Shown here: positions 10,485-19,720 of the stretch, one piece after another
How positions within the stretch are numbered: position 1 is the stretch's first letter
Layout: each line of letters begins with the position of its first letter
Source of the DNA: Neiella holothuriorum
GTDB taxonomy: Bacteria > Pseudomonadota > Gammaproteobacteria > Enterobacterales > Neiellaceae
Direction of reading: 5' to 3'
NCBI RefSeq assembly: GCF_019457915.1
Contig: NZ_JAHZSS010000003.1
Span: 267,873-331,872 of the forward strand
Length of the DNA stretch: 64,000 bases
Made by a program: the position numbers and the translations under genes
Notes under the pieces: generated by a model
Seen by the model: only the letters and a program-made list of their open reading frames with translations
Database searches by the model: none
Told to the model about the DNA's origin: nothing

Positions 10485-10632
10485 GGCTTACCTGAGATGC
10501 AGGGCTGGTCGACTCAAAAATGGTAATCCACTACCCCGTTCAACCATTAGTGTTACTCTTGTTATTTGAATTAGGGGTTAAAAATGTTGAGTTCCAAGCG
10601 TTGCAGTAAAACACAAAGGTGAACCTAAGAAG

Positions 10633-11829
10633 TTGGTAAAACTAGGAATGACAACAGTAGTACAGGAAAAGCAGATAAACACTTCGTCGCTACCATCGGT
10701 GATGATTAACACTGCCTTACTGGGCTATGACTATGACATCCAAATAATGTCATGGACCGAAGGTCTAACGGCATACCAGCGCAATCCAAGTGGCTCGCTT
10801 ACACAAATTGACGGGGGCGTAGGAGTGGGGCTTACCTTTATTGATGAAGGGAATGATAAAACCCGTTGGATGTCTTCAATTCCTGATGGTCTCTTAGAGC
10901 AGACAGCTTTATTTCCTGAGCATCAACTCCAAATGCTTTGGCTTGCAGCAAACAGTAAGAACGCCGAAGACATCTTGTTAGTTCGTCCGTTTATGTTAGC
11001 CATGATTTGCGAGAGCTATAGAACCGATAACCAAAGCGCGTTGAGGCTTGCCAGGCTTGGTCAGCGCCAGCTCCTTGCAGAGCTGGGCCTTGCATCTACC
11101 AAAGCTGCTTTGAAGTTCATCGATAAATTGACGCTTACTTTTGAAGGAGCGAACGAAATTTATCATGTGATGAGAATGCTCAATGCAACAACATGCTTTT
11201 TCAAGCGTTTTAGCCATTACACTTCAGTCAATTTTGCCTGTTTATCTTTGGATAATACCCACCCTTTTTTGACCGGCACGCACTTAGGGCGTACTCTTGC
11301 CGAAACCAACAATGCAACTCGACTCAGATTAAAAGTCGTTCTGGTAGATACACTATTGCTTGGACAAGACATAGGTCTCGCGGATCCATTGTCGGTGATT
11401 GTAAACCTCACTACATATGACGCGCTGCAAAACTTGCACGATGAATGGGTGAGGCGGAGAAATCTGATACGAGCCGAACAAAGAAAGCCAATTGATGCTG
11501 ATAAGCCATATCCTGTTTATTTTTGTTCCGCGCCTGATATAGAGCCGATTGTTGATTATTACGACTTATGCAAAGAGGGCGACGAAATGTGCCACTGTGT
11601 TGCGGTTTACCATAACCGCATTGCACAGGGCCGTTACATTGTTCTTCGCTTGAGTCAGCCAGAGCGGATGACTATTGGGATAAAAATCGACCCAAATAAA
11701 CAGTTCCCGTATGAGATTGACCAGATCTCAGGACTCAAAAATAAAATCCCTTCCGAAGATACTCGTAAGAAGGTTTTCGATTGGTTATTGAACGAGCGAA
11801 AAAATTATAAGCTTTTTAAGAGAAACTAA
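10633..11829 (+). CDS. PcfJ-like protein
   Basis: A protein of up to 398 residues. The C-terminal ~90 residues (LCKEGDEMCHCVAVYHNRIA, then G-x-Y-I-V-L-R-L, T-I-G-I-K-I and QISGLKNK) resemble the PcfJ-like family, where an EGxxMxHCVxxY signature is followed by beta strands and a Q-x-x-G-x-x-N motif. PcfJ-family proteins are known from conjugative plasmids and mobile elements, but their biochemical role is unclear. The N-terminal 280 residues show no recognised domain and look mostly helical. The frame opens at TTG 10633; ATG at 10648 is an alternative start, and neither has a strong Shine-Dalgarno. It is probably monocistronic. Its position between sbcC and the tRNA genes suggests acquired DNA. 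Confidence 0.7.
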   Translation: MVKLGMTTVVQEKQINTSSLPSVMINTALLGYDYDIQIMSWTEGLTAYQRNPSGSLTQIDGGVGVGLTFIDEGNDKTRWMSSIPDGLLEQTALFPEHQLQMLWLAANSKNAEDILLVRPFMLAMICESYRTDNQSALRLARLGQRQLLAELGLASTKAALKFIDKLTLTFEGANEIYHVMRMLNATTCFFKRFSHYTSVNFACLSLDNTHPFLTGTHLGRTLAETNNATRLRLKVVLVDTLLLGQDIGLADPLSVIVNLTTYDALQNLHDEWVRRRNLIRAEQRKPIDADKPYPVYFCSAPDIEPIVDYYDLCKEGDEMCHCVAVYHNRIAQGRYIVLRLSQPERMTIGIKIDPNKQFPYEIDQISGLKNKIPSEDTRKKVFDWLLNERKNYKLFKRN

Positions 11830-11835
11830 GTACCA

Positions 11836-12098
11836 GTGACTATATATGTCACGTTTATAGGTTGGAGTAATTGCTGGTGGCGAAACAAAAAGAATTAACT
11901 AAGTGATGGCGAACCCATTCTTTACATCAATGAGTTAAAGTACATTAAAGTTGATTTTTAGCTATGTGTACTGTGACAGAAGTTCGGGACAGATCGTGAC
12001 ACAGTCACGATGGGTTAAGGTCAAAATCAGCCGTTTTTTGAATAAAAATTCATTTTGCAGAAAGCGGCATTTGGCACCATTTGTCACGTTGGCGTCAC
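11836..12098. other. Intergenic region with clustered GTCAC/GTGAC motifs
   Basis: Between the PcfJ-like gene and the tRNA genes there is no convincing ORF. Seven GTCAC or GTGAC pentamers occur at 11836, 11848, 11973, 11996, 12004, 12083 and 12094. Two pairs form inverted repeats: GTGAC-7-GTCAC at 11836-11852 and the perfect TCGTGAC-aca-GTCACGA at 11994-12010. One pair is a direct repeat (GTCACGTTGGCGTCACG). Roughly one such pentamer would be expected by chance in this length. These may be operator sites for an unidentified regulator. Confidence 0.45.
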
Positions 12099-12204
12099 GG
12101 AAGTATTTTGCCGCATTTCAACGTAAACGCATTAGCAGTGCCCAAAGGTGCTGTGTAGGGACGAGCGCAAGCGACCTAAAAGATTTGTTATCAGTCAGAT
12201 AGCA

Positions 12205-12230
12205 AAAAGCCAGCTCGAAAGCTGGCTTTT
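12205..12230 (-). terminator. Rho-independent terminator of the tRNA operon
   Basis: A hairpin AAAAGCCAGCT / AGCTGGCTTTT with a short loop lies just past the 3' end of the second initiator tRNA on the minus strand. The A run on the plus strand becomes the U tract on the minus transcript. It can also act in the opposite direction. Confidence 0.85.
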
Positions 12231-12238
12231 CAAAATTC

Positions 12239-12315
<77 letters not shown>

Positions 12316-12390
12316 ACACGGGTGTGTTGAAGAGGCCGAGGGCCATTCTTCTCATCAACGTGCGTTGATGCTGGTACTACTGTCGTTGTT

Positions 12391-12467
<77 letters not shown>

Positions 12468-12482
12468 ACAACGGCTGCGCAT

Positions 12483-12509
12483 GTTATAGATAGGGGCCAT
12501 GCTTGGCAA
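12483..12509 (-). promoter_or_regulatory. Candidate promoter of the tRNA-fMet pair
   Basis: On the minus strand a -35-like TTGCCA (12504-12509) is followed after 15 bases by TATAAC (12483-12488), ending about 15 bases before the first tRNA. The segment downstream of the -10 is GC-rich, as expected for a stringently controlled tRNA promoter. The spacing is short, so this is tentative. Confidence 0.45.
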
Positions 12510-12581
12510 GCCTTTTTTCAATTATCTTACAGTCAGCAATTTCGCTATAATCCCGCCATCTTCATTGGCGGAACAAAACTT

Positions 12582-14699
12582 GTGCATCAACTATTTGCTA
12601 CTTGCAGCCTTGGCTTGGAACATCCTCTTGAACTTGAACTAGCTGGTTTCGGCGCACAAAACATTGTGCCGCGCCAAGGTGGCGTATCTTTTAGTGGCGA
12701 TCTTGAATGTATCTATCGCACTTTAATGGGTACGCGTACAGCGAGTCGCTTGTTCAAAACACTGGCAGAAGGTGTGATCAAGACTGGCGAAGACATTTCA
12801 ATGCTCGCTTATCAGCAAGATTGGTCAATGCTACTGCCAACCAATAAGCCATTTACGATTGAGTTTGTGGGCAGCAACCGCGAGATCCGCAGCTCGAGTT
12901 ATGGCGCCCAGTGCGTAAAAGACGGCATCTTCAAACAATTAAGTGATGAGGGATTTGCTCGACCGATCATCGATAACAAAAATCCTTACGCCGTTGTAAG
13001 AGCACGCCTGGGTGGCAATAAAGTTAACTTGTTGTTGGATTTAACCGGTGACAGCTTGCACCAGCGTGGCTATCGCACAGAAGCCGGTGAAGCGCCCCTT
13101 CGAGAAACCGTTGCCGCGGGCATGGTATTAAGAAGCGGTTGGTTGAAAAACACCGAACAAACACTATTCGATCCGATGTGCGGTGCCGGCACCATACTTA
13201 TCGAAGCGGCGTGTATGGCGGCTGGCTCAGCGCCAAACGCAGATCGAGATGAATTTGCAATCCATAAATTACCGCTGCACAACAGCGCATTATGGCAAGA
13301 AATTCAAACAGAAGTAGCAGTACGTGGCCGCCGCGGTTTGAACAAAGCCGAATTTAAATTGGTCGGCAATGATTCCCATCCAGAAGCAATCAAGCGCGCC
13401 AAAGCAAATGCCGAGCGTGCCGGTGTTGCTCACCTTATTGAGTTCAAGCAACTCTCGCTGGCTGACAATCCGCTTTCGCAAGGTGAAGCTGCATTCCTAC
13501 TGAGCAACCCGCCATATGGCGAACGCCTTGGCGATGAGGCTGAGATTATTGCGCTGTATTTCCAATTGGGTAGCCGTTTACGTTCGAGCTTTTCTGGCAA
13601 AGCGTTGTTGTTAACTTCGGCTGAAGATTATATTCCGGCGTTTAAATTACGTAGTGAACGCGCCTGGCAGGTGATGAACGGTAAGCTGGAATGCCAACTG
13701 TTGTCGTTTTCTGTCAAAGCTCAGGCAAGTAGTAGCGATGCGATTGGTATTACGCCATCGGCTAATGAGTTTTCCAACCGCCTTAGTAAAAACTTGGGGC
13801 GACTAGATAAATGGGCTGCTCGCGTACCAACTGATGCATATCGGGTTTACGATGCCGATTTGCCTGAATACAACGTGGCCATTGATCGCTACTTAGATTC
13901 TGTGGTGATCCAAGAGTATGCGCCGCCAAAAGATATCGATCCTGAAAAGGCGCGCCGACGCTTACTTGATGTGGTGTTGTTGACGCCTAATTTAATGAAC
14001 GTATCACCCGGCAATGTGTTTTTAAAAACGCGCCGTAATCAATCGGGTAGCGAGCAGTACCAAAAAGTGTCAACACGTAAAGCGTGGCAGGTTGTGCATG
14101 AATATGACTGTGCCTTTAAGGTCAATTTATCGGATTACCTCGACACAGGGCTGTTTCTTGATCATCGCATTACCCGACATGAATTTGCCAAACTGGCCAA
14201 CGCTAAACGCTTTTTAAACCTGTTCTGTTATACCGGATCGGCAACAGTTCATGCCGCGCGTGCCGGCGCCGCTTCAACAGTGAGCGTGGACATGTCGCGT
14301 ACTTATTTGGATTGGGCGCGAGAAAACCTCGCGATCAACCACTTAATCGCGCCACAGCATAAGTTTGAGCAATCTGATTGCTTTAAATACTTACAACAAA
14401 CGACTCAGCGGTTTGACGTTGTATTTTGCGATCCACCAACCTTTTCAAATTCAAAGCGGATGAAAAACACGTTGGATGTTCAACGCGATCATGTCGAATT
14501 GCTGCGCTTGATTGATAAGGTGCTGTTGCCAGAAGGCGTCATTATGTTTTCCAATAACTACCGCCGCTTTAAGTTAGACATCGAAGCGATTGAGTCCATG
14601 GGCTACAAGGTTGTTGATTGGAATCGTAAAACATTGCCGGAAGACTTTAAGCGAAACCCGCATATTCACCATTGCTGGTTGCTGGAAAAACAAGCCTAA
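12582..14699 (+). CDS. rlmL: 23S rRNA methyltransferase RlmKL (m2G2445 / m7G2069)
   Basis: A 705-residue fusion with two methyltransferase halves. The N-terminal RlmL part has a ferredoxin-like/THUMP region and an NPPYGER catalytic motif near residue 310. The C-terminal RlmK part is a second Rossmann domain with FLNLFCYTGSATVHAA and CDPPTFSNSK near residue 617. Length agrees with E. coli RlmKL (702 aa). The start is GTG at 12582, fitting the family N-terminus (HQLFATCSLGLE). A TATAAT -10-like box lies at 12546-12551. The stop overlaps the next gene by one base, beginning the rlmKL-glutaredoxin-uup operon. Confidence 0.95.
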   Translation: MHQLFATCSLGLEHPLELELAGFGAQNIVPRQGGVSFSGDLECIYRTLMGTRTASRLFKTLAEGVIKTGEDISMLAYQQDWSMLLPTNKPFTIEFVGSNREIRSSSYGAQCVKDGIFKQLSDEGFARPIIDNKNPYAVVRARLGGNKVNLLLDLTGDSLHQRGYRTEAGEAPLRETVAAGMVLRSGWLKNTEQTLFDPMCGAGTILIEAACMAAGSAPNADRDEFAIHKLPLHNSALWQEIQTEVAVRGRRGLNKAEFKLVGNDSHPEAIKRAKANAERAGVAHLIEFKQLSLADNPLSQGEAAFLLSNPPYGERLGDEAEIIALYFQLGSRLRSSFSGKALLLTSAEDYIPAFKLRSERAWQVMNGKLECQLLSFSVKAQASSSDAIGITPSANEFSNRLSKNLGRLDKWAARVPTDAYRVYDADLPEYNVAIDRYLDSVVIQEYAPPKDIDPEKARRRLLDVVLLTPNLMNVSPGNVFLKTRRNQSGSEQYQKVSTRKAWQVVHEYDCAFKVNLSDYLDTGLFLDHRITRHEFAKLANAKRFLNLFCYTGSATVHAARAGAASTVSVDMSRTYLDWARENLAINHLIAPQHKFEQSDCFKYLQQTTQRFDVVFCDPPTFSNSKRMKNTLDVQRDHVELLRLIDKVLLPEGVIMFSNNYRRFKLDIEAIESMGYKVVDWNRKTLPEDFKRNPHIHHCWLLEKQA

Positions 14700-14956
14700 T
14701 GTTTCGTCTTTACGAAAGTGATGGGTGTCACCTGTGCGAGAATGCCAAGCAACTTTTGGGGGCAACGGCAGTTGTTCTCGAGGGCTGTGAACTGATCGAT
14801 ATCGCTCACGATCCTATGTTGATTGAGCGGTTTGGTCATCACATTCCGGTATTAGAGCACTCGGCCACGCAACAATTGTTGTATTGGCCTTTTGATGAAG
14901 TATCACTAGCAACTTGGTTATCAGGGCTAGCGAATCAAACCAATCAGGCATTATGA
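14699..14956 (+). CDS. Glutaredoxin-like protein (DUF836 family)
   Basis: An 85-residue thioredoxin-fold protein starting MFRLYESDGCHLCENAKQLL. The CHLC pair is the redox-active CxxC, and HIPVLEH supplies the conserved cis-Pro. The ATG at 14699 overlaps the rlmKL stop; the longer frame from 14672 lies inside rlmKL and is not needed. Its stop overlaps the uup start (ATGA). This small family sits between rlmKL and uup in several gammaproteobacteria. The substrate is unknown. Confidence 0.85.
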   Translation: MFRLYESDGCHLCENAKQLLGATAVVLEGCELIDIAHDPMLIERFGHHIPVLEHSATQQLLYWPFDEVSLATWLSGLANQTNQAL

Positions 14957-16857
14957 CGTTAATTAATATTCAACAAGCGCAATTGGCTTTTGGCCATATT
15001 CCGTTGCTTGACCAAGCGGATCTGCAAATCGCAGCCAAAGAGCGACTTTGTATCGTTGGCCGTAATGGCACCGGTAAGAGTACGTTACTAAAAGTAATTA
15101 ATGGCGATCTGCAACTTGATGATGGCCAGCTTCAATTTATTGGAAGCCCAACGGTTGCTTATTTGCCGCAAGATCCACCGAGTCATCGCCAGACCCAAGT
15201 GATCGATTACGTGCTTGAAGGCAACCCCGCATGGCGAGAGCAATTGCATCAGCATCAGCAATTAACCGATCGCTTAACTGCTGGTGAAGATGTGATGAAC
15301 CAGCTCGATCGATTGCAGATCGAGATGGAGTCGAGTGGTGCATGGCAAGCCGAAACAAATGCACGCCAGGTCATACAGCGTTTAGAGCTCACACCAAACA
15401 CCCGCTTAGATGAATTATCGGGGGGTTGGTTACGCCGAGCAGCATTAGCTCAAGCATTGGTATCAAAGCCAAGTATCTTGTTGCTGGATGAACCGACCAA
15501 CCACCTTGATGTGGACACCATCGCCTGGCTCGAGCAATTTCTAAAAAATCTTAATATAACCTTGGTTTTCATTAGTCACGATCGGGCGTTTATCCGCAAT
15601 ATGGCAACGCGCATCATCGATTTAGATCGCGGTATCTTGACCAGCCACCCAGGTAATTACGATCAGTACGTAACCAACAAAGCGAAATTACTCGAAGAAG
15701 AGCAGCGCCATAATGCTGCCTTTGACAAAAAGTTAGCTGAAGAAGAAACCTGGATTCGCCAAGGGATTAAGGCGCGCCGTACGCGCAATGAAGGGCGGGT
15801 GAGGGCACTTAAAGACCTTCGCCAACAGCGACAGCAACGTATTGGCCAACAAGGTCGTGCACGTGGCTCTATTGCCCAATCTGATGCCAGCAGCAAGGTT
15901 GTGTTCGAGTTAACCGATATTACTGTTGCGCAAGAGTCCCAGCAATTGGTGCGTTCGTTTAGCTCAATTGTACAAAAAGGTGATCGAATTGCCTTGGTCG
16001 GGCCAAATGGCTGTGGTAAATCGACACTCATCCGCACGTTACTTGGCACGCATGAAAATTATCAAGGCACCATTAAACGCGCGCAAAATATTGCCGAAGC
16101 CTATTTTGATCAACATCGGGCTCAGCTACCGCCAGAAATGACCGTTTCCGACTTTGTTGGCGATGGTAAGCAAAACTTAGACATCAACGGTAAAAGCCGT
16201 CATGTTTTGGGTTATTTACAAGACTTCTTGTTTAGCCCAGCACGCGCTCGTTCGCCCATCTCGGCATTGTCTGGCGGCGAAAAAAACCGCTTGTTGTTAG
16301 CAAAATTATTCTTAAAACCGAGTAATTTGTTAATTTTGGATGAACCAACTAACGATTTAGACATCGAAACACTTGATTTGCTTGAAGAGCTGGTTGCCGA
16401 TTACCCCGGCACCATTTTGTTGGTAAGCCACGATCGAGAATTTGTAAATCGTGTTGCGACCAGTTGCTGGTTATTTGAAAGTGACAGCCAGTTAACTGAA
16501 ATTTACGGCGGATTCAAAGAGATCCAGCAGTACCTTGATAACAAGGTGGCAACACAACCGACAAATGTTGATAATACGAAACCGGCAAAAAACGCCAAAC
16601 AGCCCGCGAAAAAGCAAAGTAATAAGCTTTCATACAAGTTAAAGCTTGAACTGGAAACATTGCCCGATAGAATCCTAGAGCTTGAAACAGAGGTTGAGCG
16701 ATTACAGGGCATCGTGAATGATGCGGATTTCTTTACTCGATCTCATGAACAAACCGAACCAGTGCTCAACGAGCTCGCTGAAACGGAACAAGCGTTAAGT
16801 GAATCTTACGAGCGTTGGGAAGAGTTAGAAGCGCTAGAAAATAGTAGCAAGGAATAA
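14953..16857 (+). CDS. uup: ABC-F ATPase Uup
   Basis: A 634-residue soluble ABC-F protein with two ATPase domains: Walker A GRNGTGKST near residue 36, signature LSGGWLRR near 156 and LLLDEPTNHLD; then GPNGCGKST near 350, LSGGEKNR near 439 and LILDEPTNDLD. A charged C-terminal coiled coil (about 555-630) is the Uup-specific DNA/ribosome-binding extension. ABC-F proteins act on ribosomes; E. coli Uup also reduces precise excision of transposons. The ATG at 14953 overlaps the upstream stop by four bases and matches the family start better than the longer frame. Confidence 0.95.
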   Translation: MTLINIQQAQLAFGHIPLLDQADLQIAAKERLCIVGRNGTGKSTLLKVINGDLQLDDGQLQFIGSPTVAYLPQDPPSHRQTQVIDYVLEGNPAWREQLHQHQQLTDRLTAGEDVMNQLDRLQIEMESSGAWQAETNARQVIQRLELTPNTRLDELSGGWLRRAALAQALVSKPSILLLDEPTNHLDVDTIAWLEQFLKNLNITLVFISHDRAFIRNMATRIIDLDRGILTSHPGNYDQYVTNKAKLLEEEQRHNAAFDKKLAEEETWIRQGIKARRTRNEGRVRALKDLRQQRQQRIGQQGRARGSIAQSDASSKVVFELTDITVAQESQQLVRSFSSIVQKGDRIALVGPNGCGKSTLIRTLLGTHENYQGTIKRAQNIAEAYFDQHRAQLPPEMTVSDFVGDGKQNLDINGKSRHVLGYLQDFLFSPARARSPISALSGGEKNRLLLAKLFLKPSNLLILDEPTNDLDIETLDLLEELVADYPGTILLVSHDREFVNRVATSCWLFESDSQLTEIYGGFKEIQQYLDNKVATQPTNVDNTKPAKNAKQPAKKQSNKLSYKLKLELETLPDRILELETEVERLQGIVNDADFFTRSHEQTEPVLNELAETEQALSESYERWEELEALENSSKE

Positions 16858-16858
16858 T

Positions 16859-18610
16859 ATGAAGCAGTTGCGTCGTTGCGTTACACCCCTGTGTGCCGCC
16901 GTTTTATCAGCCATGACCCTCAATGCCAACGCGGCCCTATATCGAGTCATCGAACTGACCGTTAGTGAAGACGGCGAAAATAATACTTATGCCCTTGATG
17001 CAACCAGCCCCAATGCCGATGAAGGTGTGGTTGTTGGTGTTGGTACTGCGATTACCGAAACATCTGATGGTGACTTGGATGGCGGGGACGATGAAACCAA
17101 TCTCGCCAGCGATAATTTAGGCGAGTACGACCTAAATGGTGATGGCGATGATGAAGATCTCGTTGACGATCTAGAAGATTGGATGCTGCGTTACATGAGT
17201 GACTATCAGCAAACCTATGTTGCTATGGTCAATGACTCACTCATGGAGTGGGAACGCGTTAACGTTTGGGACACCATCAACCCAGAAGATGGCGAATACC
17301 GCGGCACGACCAATGACTATTTCTTTGGCGTAAATGACAAGCGTGTTGCCGTTGGTTATGGCTCTGCGCCTTATTACATCTTTCGTTATGAAGATGAAGA
17401 TACTCACGATGAGACCTACTCGATTATTCGAGATTTCGCCAGCCGCGGCTTTGTTTATGAAGTAGGTGACGACGTTGATGGTGAACGAATCGAGCTGACA
17501 CCGGAAGAATACGAATATGGCGGATTAAGTGGCGCCTATGACATTAGTGATTCCGGTATTGCAGCGGGTTACTCCTCTGTGCGTTTTGTTGAAGGCGCTC
17601 ACGACAACCACGACTCGTGTATTTATGATGAAAACCTTCCAGAAATTGTATGTGATTACCGCGTAGCCAATGGTTATTACGGTGACACTTATCATATTGA
17701 AGCGTATTTATGGCAGCTCGATAGCAACGCCAATGTGATTCAAACACGTGCGTTAGGCCACCCGATTGAACTAGATGATGATGTTGAGTTGCAGTTGGTG
17801 TCGCAGGCTTTTGCTGCCAATGACAACGGTTATGCTGTCGGTAGTTCTGATAACTACATTGATACGGAAAACCCAAGCCTTTACAACTTGCGTGAATATG
17901 CGGCCATTTATACCCAATACAGTAAAAATGATATTGGTATTTTGGATATCACCGACCGCAATATGTACCCGGCGAATACCGTCAGCGAGACAGTGTCTCG
18001 TGCAACGGATATCAACAACAATAACATCGTGATTGGTTATGCCATTCGCTACATCAACACCAGCTGGCGTACCAAAGCGTGGTATTACGACATCAGCTCA
18101 AATTCACCTGAAATGATTGAATTGCCTTCATTCTTTGAAAGCTCGTCAATGACCGCTAAGTCCATTAACGATTATGACATGGTCGTTGGTGAGTTCGAAT
18201 GGGAGCCGCGCCCAGGTGGCGTAACTCGTCGTCGTCACGGTTACTTGTATGACATGCGTTCAGATAACTTTGTTGACCTGAACGACGCCATTGAATGTAC
18301 CGATCAGTTCGATATTGTTGAAGCCAATGTCATTCGCAATGATGGCGTTATTTTAGCGACTGCGACGACGCAACAGAGCATTTTGGATGAGAATGGCGAT
18401 CCAATTTTCGACAGCAATGGCGATGAGATAACCACCACGGTGGCGCGAGCCATTGCGCTTGAGCCAATTGATGGTGGCGATTACGACAGTTGTAGCGATG
18501 CTGATGAAGCATTCCCTGATAATGAGCGAGAAGGCGCCAGCTTTGGCCTGTGGAGCTTGTTGTTACCGGTGGCTTGGTTCGTTCGCCGCCGTTATACCCT
18601 TTCGCGATAA
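16859..18610 (+). CDS. Secreted DUF3466 family protein
   Basis: A 583-residue exported protein beginning one base after the uup stop. A Sec signal peptide (residues 1-25, ending LNANA) is followed by an acidic, Asp/Asn-rich beta-type repeat region with recurring phrases such as NDKRVAVGYG, SDSGIAAGYS and NDNGYAVGSS. The C-terminus has a Gly-containing motif (GASFG), a hydrophobic stretch and an Arg cluster (VRRR), which looks like a GlyGly-CTERM-type sorting tail processed by rhombosortase. The protein matches my recollection of DUF3466, which occurs at this position (uup-rmf) in Shewanella-like genomes, where E. coli has pqiABC. Function unknown; surface or outer-membrane attachment is inferred. 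Confidence 0.8.
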   Translation: MKQLRRCVTPLCAAVLSAMTLNANAALYRVIELTVSEDGENNTYALDATSPNADEGVVVGVGTAITETSDGDLDGGDDETNLASDNLGEYDLNGDGDDEDLVDDLEDWMLRYMSDYQQTYVAMVNDSLMEWERVNVWDTINPEDGEYRGTTNDYFFGVNDKRVAVGYGSAPYYIFRYEDEDTHDETYSIIRDFASRGFVYEVGDDVDGERIELTPEEYEYGGLSGAYDISDSGIAAGYSSVRFVEGAHDNHDSCIYDENLPEIVCDYRVANGYYGDTYHIEAYLWQLDSNANVIQTRALGHPIELDDDVELQLVSQAFAANDNGYAVGSSDNYIDTENPSLYNLREYAAIYTQYSKNDIGILDITDRNMYPANTVSETVSRATDINNNNIVIGYAIRYINTSWRTKAWYYDISSNSPEMIELPSFFESSSMTAKSINDYDMVVGEFEWEPRPGGVTRRRHGYLYDMRSDNFVDLNDAIECTDQFDIVEANVIRNDGVILATATTQQSILDENGDPIFDSNGDEITTTVARAIALEPIDGGDYDSCSDADEAFPDNEREGASFGLWSLLLPVAWFVRRRYTLSR

Positions 18611-18662
18611 AAAATCAGTTTTTTAATCGTAAAAAATCTTTAATAAAAAATTCATCCAATCC

Positions 18663-18706
18663 AGCCTGTTAGCGAGAGTCAAGTACTAAGCTAACAGGCT
18701 TTCCTT
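18663..18706 (+). terminator. Intergenic hairpin downstream of the DUF3466 gene
   Basis: An 11-bp perfect stem AGCCTGTTAGC / GCTAACAGGCT (18663-18673 with 18690-18700) is followed by a pyrimidine-rich TTCCTTT. It probably terminates the rlmKL-uup-DUF3466 transcript before rmf. Its core recurs in the hairpin at 21809-21844. Confidence 0.65.
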
Positions 18707-18785
18707 TGACCTTTTCCTGAAACTCTATAACTCTTAGTCATGAAGCTACGGCTTCTACTTTGATTGGCAGAAAGAGGAAATAAGG

Positions 18786-18959
18786 ATGAAGCGACAAAAG
18801 CGCGATCGTTTAAACCGGGCTCAGTCCCGCGGCTATCAAGCCGGCGTTTTAGGACGTTCTAAAGACAATTGTCCATATCAATCTCTCGATAACCGTTCAA
18901 GTTGGTTATTCGGCTGGCGAGAAGCCATGACTGAGCGAGCTGACGGACTTTTCCGCTAA
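18786..18959 (+). CDS. rmf: Ribosome modulation factor
   Basis: A 57-residue basic protein beginning MKRQKRDRLNRAQSRGYQAG, with the conserved GRSKDNCPYQ and WLFGWREAM segments. It binds 70S ribosomes and promotes 100S dimer formation (hibernation) in stationary phase. The length equals that of the E. coli protein (55 aa) within two residues. A purine-rich AGGAAATAAGG precedes the ATG. It is followed by a strong bidirectional terminator and converges on fabA, the same order as in E. coli. In E. coli its expression is ppGpp-dependent; no such signal can be read here. Confidence 0.97.
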   Translation: MKRQKRDRLNRAQSRGYQAGVLGRSKDNCPYQSLDNRSSWLFGWREAMTERADGLFR

Positions 18960-18995
18960 CGTGATGCGCTAGTGTCATTTTTTTAAAGCCATAAA

Positions 18996-19027
18996 AAACG
19001 CCCCTGCTTTTGGGGCGTTTCTCTTTT
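18996..19027 (+). terminator. Bidirectional terminator between rmf and fabA
   Basis: Stem AAACGCCCC / GGGGCGTTT (18996-19004 with 19012-19020) followed by a T-rich tract; preceded by an A run that would serve fabA on the opposite strand. Confidence 0.9.
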
Positions 19028-19055
19028 CTAAGGCCGCAATATTAATTGCAGTCGC

Positions 19056-19565
19056 TTAGAAGCCTGATGTGTCAGTGAACAAGCCCACTTTCAAATCAGT
19101 TGCAGTGTAAATAACTTTGCCATCTACATCGACTTTACCGTCGGCCAAGCCCATCACTAATCTACGGTTAATGGTACGCTTGAGATCGATGGTGTAGGTC
19201 ACCTTTTTAGCCGTTGGCAAAATCTGACCGGTGAATTTAACTTCTCCAACCCCAAGTGCACGGCCTTTGCCTTTCCCGCCGGTCCAACCGAGGAAAAAGC
19301 CAACCAACTGCCACATGGCATCTAAGCCTAAGCAACCTGGCATCACAGGATCGCCAGGGAAGTGGCAATCAAAGAACCAAAGGTCGGGGGTGATATCTAA
19401 CTCAGCGATGATTTGGCCTTTGCCGTATTCACCACCTTCGTCGGTAATAGTTACGATGCGATCAAGCATAAGCATGTTGGGCGCAGGAAGTTGCGCATTG
19501 CCTGGACCAAACATTTTGCCATGGGCGCAATCGAGCAGATCTTGCTTTTCGAAAGAAGCTTGCAT
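19056..19565 (-). CDS. fabA: 3-hydroxydecanoyl-ACP dehydratase/isomerase
   Basis: A 169-residue hot-dog fold enzyme that dehydrates 3-hydroxydecanoyl-ACP and isomerises the product to cis-3-decenoyl-ACP, the branch point to unsaturated fatty acids. The catalytic His (H68 in DCHFPGDP) and Asp (D82 in GCLGLDAMW) are in place, and [12 protein letters not shown] is conserved. Length and sequence agree closely with E. coli FabA (172 aa). It faces rmf and lies downstream of lonH on the same strand with a ~155-base gap, so it probably has its own promoter; regulation by FabR/FadR-type factors is expected from the family but no site was assigned. Confidence 0.97.
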   Translation of the reverse strand: MQASFEKQDLLDCAHGKMFGPGNAQLPAPNMLMLDRIVTITDEGGEYGKGQIIAELDITPDLWFFDCHFPGDPVMPGCLGLDAMWQLVGFFLGWTGGKGKGRALGVGEVKFTGQILPTAKKVTYTIDLKRTINRRLVMGLADGKVDVDGKVIYTATDLKVGLFTDTSGF

Positions 19566-19720
19566 GATGTTCCTGTTGTTACAGCGTCATTAAAGTCGGC
19601 AAAGATTAGCGAACAGTTGTACGCTAAACAAGTCCGATCACGGGTAACTAATGACTTAAGCCAATTAATGCTGCCAAACTGTACCAATATCCGGCAATTA
19701 GGCAGCGCCGATCAGAATAT

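Noticed and set aside
10279..10569. 96-codon frame overlapping the 81-aa ORF
   Set aside because: Out of frame with the more protein-like 10239-10484 ORF and without a ribosome binding site.
11951..12202. 83-codon frame before the tRNA genes
   Set aside because: No ribosome binding site or family resemblance; it spans the GTCAC motif cluster and ends at the terminator.
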